64,000 bases of DNA, taken from NCBI GenBank assembly GCA_017518185.1, contig JAFWWB010000001.1, forward strand, positions 1-64,000, written 5' to 3'. How positions within the stretch are numbered: position 1 is the first letter of the stretch; each line of letters begins with the position of its first letter. The notes under the pieces are model-generated. The model was not told the DNA's origin. It saw nothing but the letters and a program-made list of their open reading frames with translations, and did not search any database. Shown in pieces: positions 63,248-64,000 of the stretch. Origin of the DNA: Lachnospiraceae bacterium. GTDB lineage: Bacteria > Bacillota > Clostridia > Lachnospirales > Lachnospiraceae. The position numbers and the translations under genes are program-made.

Positions 63248-63545
63248 ACAGCCCGGCAAAAATTTCAATTTCTTTGCTGTCCGGGGTGAGCTGAACGATG
63301 GCCTTCTTGGTCTTTGCCGTTCTGCCGCTCTTAAGACCTCTCCTGCGGAGCTTGCCTTCTTTGTTCTGGGTGTTGACCTTTGCGACCTTCACGCCTTCGA
63401 ACATGTTCTCGACAGCTTCCTTGATCTGGGTCTTGTTAGCCTCGGGATGAACAAGGAACGTATACTTCTTCTCGCCCATGCCCTCCATGCTCTTCTCAGT
63501 GACCATCGGCTTAAGGATCACATCATAATATAACACAGCAGCCAT
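63246..63545 (-). CDS. rplW: 50S ribosomal protein L23
   Basis: A 99-residue L23: YDVILKPMVTEKSM, KYTFLVHPEANKTQIKEAVE and the end KEIEIFAGL. It docks trigger factor and SRP at the exit tunnel. Stop and start overlap rplD by one base (TAATG). Confidence 0.96.
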   Translation of the reverse strand: MAAVLYYDVILKPMVTEKSMEGMGEKKYTFLVHPEANKTQIKEAVENMFEGVKVAKVNTQNKEGKLRRRGLKSGRTAKTKKAIVQLTPDSKEIEIFAGL

Positions 63546-64000
63546 TATGCATACACCTCCTCGATCGTGGCAACGGCCGCCTTAGTAAGCACCACCGTTC
63601 CGGCATTCATGATATCATAAACGTTGATGGTATTCGTAAGCGCCGTCTTGGTGTCGGGAAGGTTCCTTGCGGAAAGGATCACCGTATCGTCCTTCTCGCC
63701 CAGGACCACCAGGGGCTTAACTGCCTTGATATTTCCCATGACCTCTGCGAAACGCTTTGTCTTGATCTCGTCAAGCTTAAGCTCATCCACGACCACCAGC
63801 TTCTGATCCTGAAGCTTTGCGCTGAGGGCGCTTCTTAAAGCCGCTCTCTTTTCCTTCCTGTTAAGCTTGAAAGAATAATCCCTGGGTACGGGAGCGAAAA
63901 CGATTCCGCCGCCCTTCCACTGGGGTGCCCTGATGGAACCCTGTCTTGCATGTCCGGTTCCCTTCTGTCTCCAGGGCTTCTTTCCGCCGCCGGATACCTC
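63545..64000 (-). CDS. rplD: 50S ribosomal protein L4 (partial, runs off the window)
   Basis: The 151 C-terminal residues of L4. The visible part reads in frame from the window edge: EVSGGGKKPWRQKGTGHARQ with GSIRAPQWKGGG after it (the exit-tunnel loop), PRDYSFKLNRKEKRAAL, and the end VATIEEVYA. The N-terminus and rplC, rpsJ are outside the window. It forms part of the exit tunnel constriction with L22. Confidence 0.95.
   Translation of the reverse strand, partial: EVSGGGKKPWRQKGTGHARQGSIRAPQWKGGGIVFAPVPRDYSFKLNRKEKRAALRSALSAKLQDQKLVVVDELKLDEIKTKRFAEVMGNIKAVKPLVVLGEKDDTVILSARNLPDTKTALTNTINVYDIMNAGTVVLTKAAVATIEEVYA

Noticed and set aside
1411..64000. rRNA or tRNA genes
   Set aside because: No characteristic rRNA stretches or tRNA cloverleaf motifs such as GGTTCGAATCC were noticed in intergenic regions; a covariance search was not possible.

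Overview
The window looks like chromosomal DNA of a Gram-positive Clostridia member, most likely a Lachnospiraceae relative. It holds the Firmicutes-type S10-spc-alpha ribosomal superoperon with adk, map, a KOW-domain gene, infA and rpmJ in the middle, and an ECF transporter set plus truA after rplQ. There is an NlpC/P60 wall hydrolase, a zinc-type S14 and a Cys4-type adenylate kinase, and no outer-membrane gene is visible. All genes except the first two lie on the minus strand. No rRNA, tRNA or CRISPR array was recognised.

Layout by region. (1) 1-1411, plus strand: a likely toxin-antitoxin pair (HTH antitoxin, nucleotidyltransferase toxin) whose promoter is buried in 16-bp iterated operators. 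(2) 1424-4346: a compact signalling cassette made of a Ser/Thr kinase, two related HTH proteins and a single-pass membrane protein. (3) 4425-7148: hpf with its own promoter and terminator, then glgX, whose catalytic nucleophile is Val instead of Asp. (4) 7170-21607: a tightly coupled biosynthetic cluster: two GT2 glycosyltransferases, three stand-alone condensation/acyltransferase-like proteins, a heterodimeric ABC exporter, an A-T-C NRPS-like protein and an STAS-acyl-AMP ligase fusion. It has one promoter ahead of the first glycosyltransferase. I infer an exported, acylated glycoconjugate or lipopeptide and do not recognise the product. (5) 21746-32633: NlpC/P60 hydrolase, a GGDEF-EAL protein with a C-terminal beta-solenoid, amidase, methyltransferase, CorA, an unknown protein, and two multi-pass membrane proteins, one with a remnant GGDEF domain. 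(6) 32634-33284: a non-coding region full of long inverted repeats.

(7) 33285-45904: truA, rplM and rpsI are present, but about 11 kb of sensory genes lie between truA and rplM. These are two BMP-family binding proteins, a hybrid histidine kinase, a response regulator/histidine kinase pair, a LanFEG-like ABC transporter and an S41 protease-like protein. (8) 45909-64000: ecfT-ecfA2-ecfA1, a strong terminator, then the alpha, spc and S10 operons back to a partial rplD.

The most unusual sequence-level signals are three: the biosynthetic cluster; a 113-bp element found in two full copies and one 24-bp solo copy directly after stop codons inside the ribosomal operon, with paired changes that keep helices intact; and the kinase/HTH/membrane cassette. 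Function calls rest on reading motifs and gene order by eye; no database search was possible.
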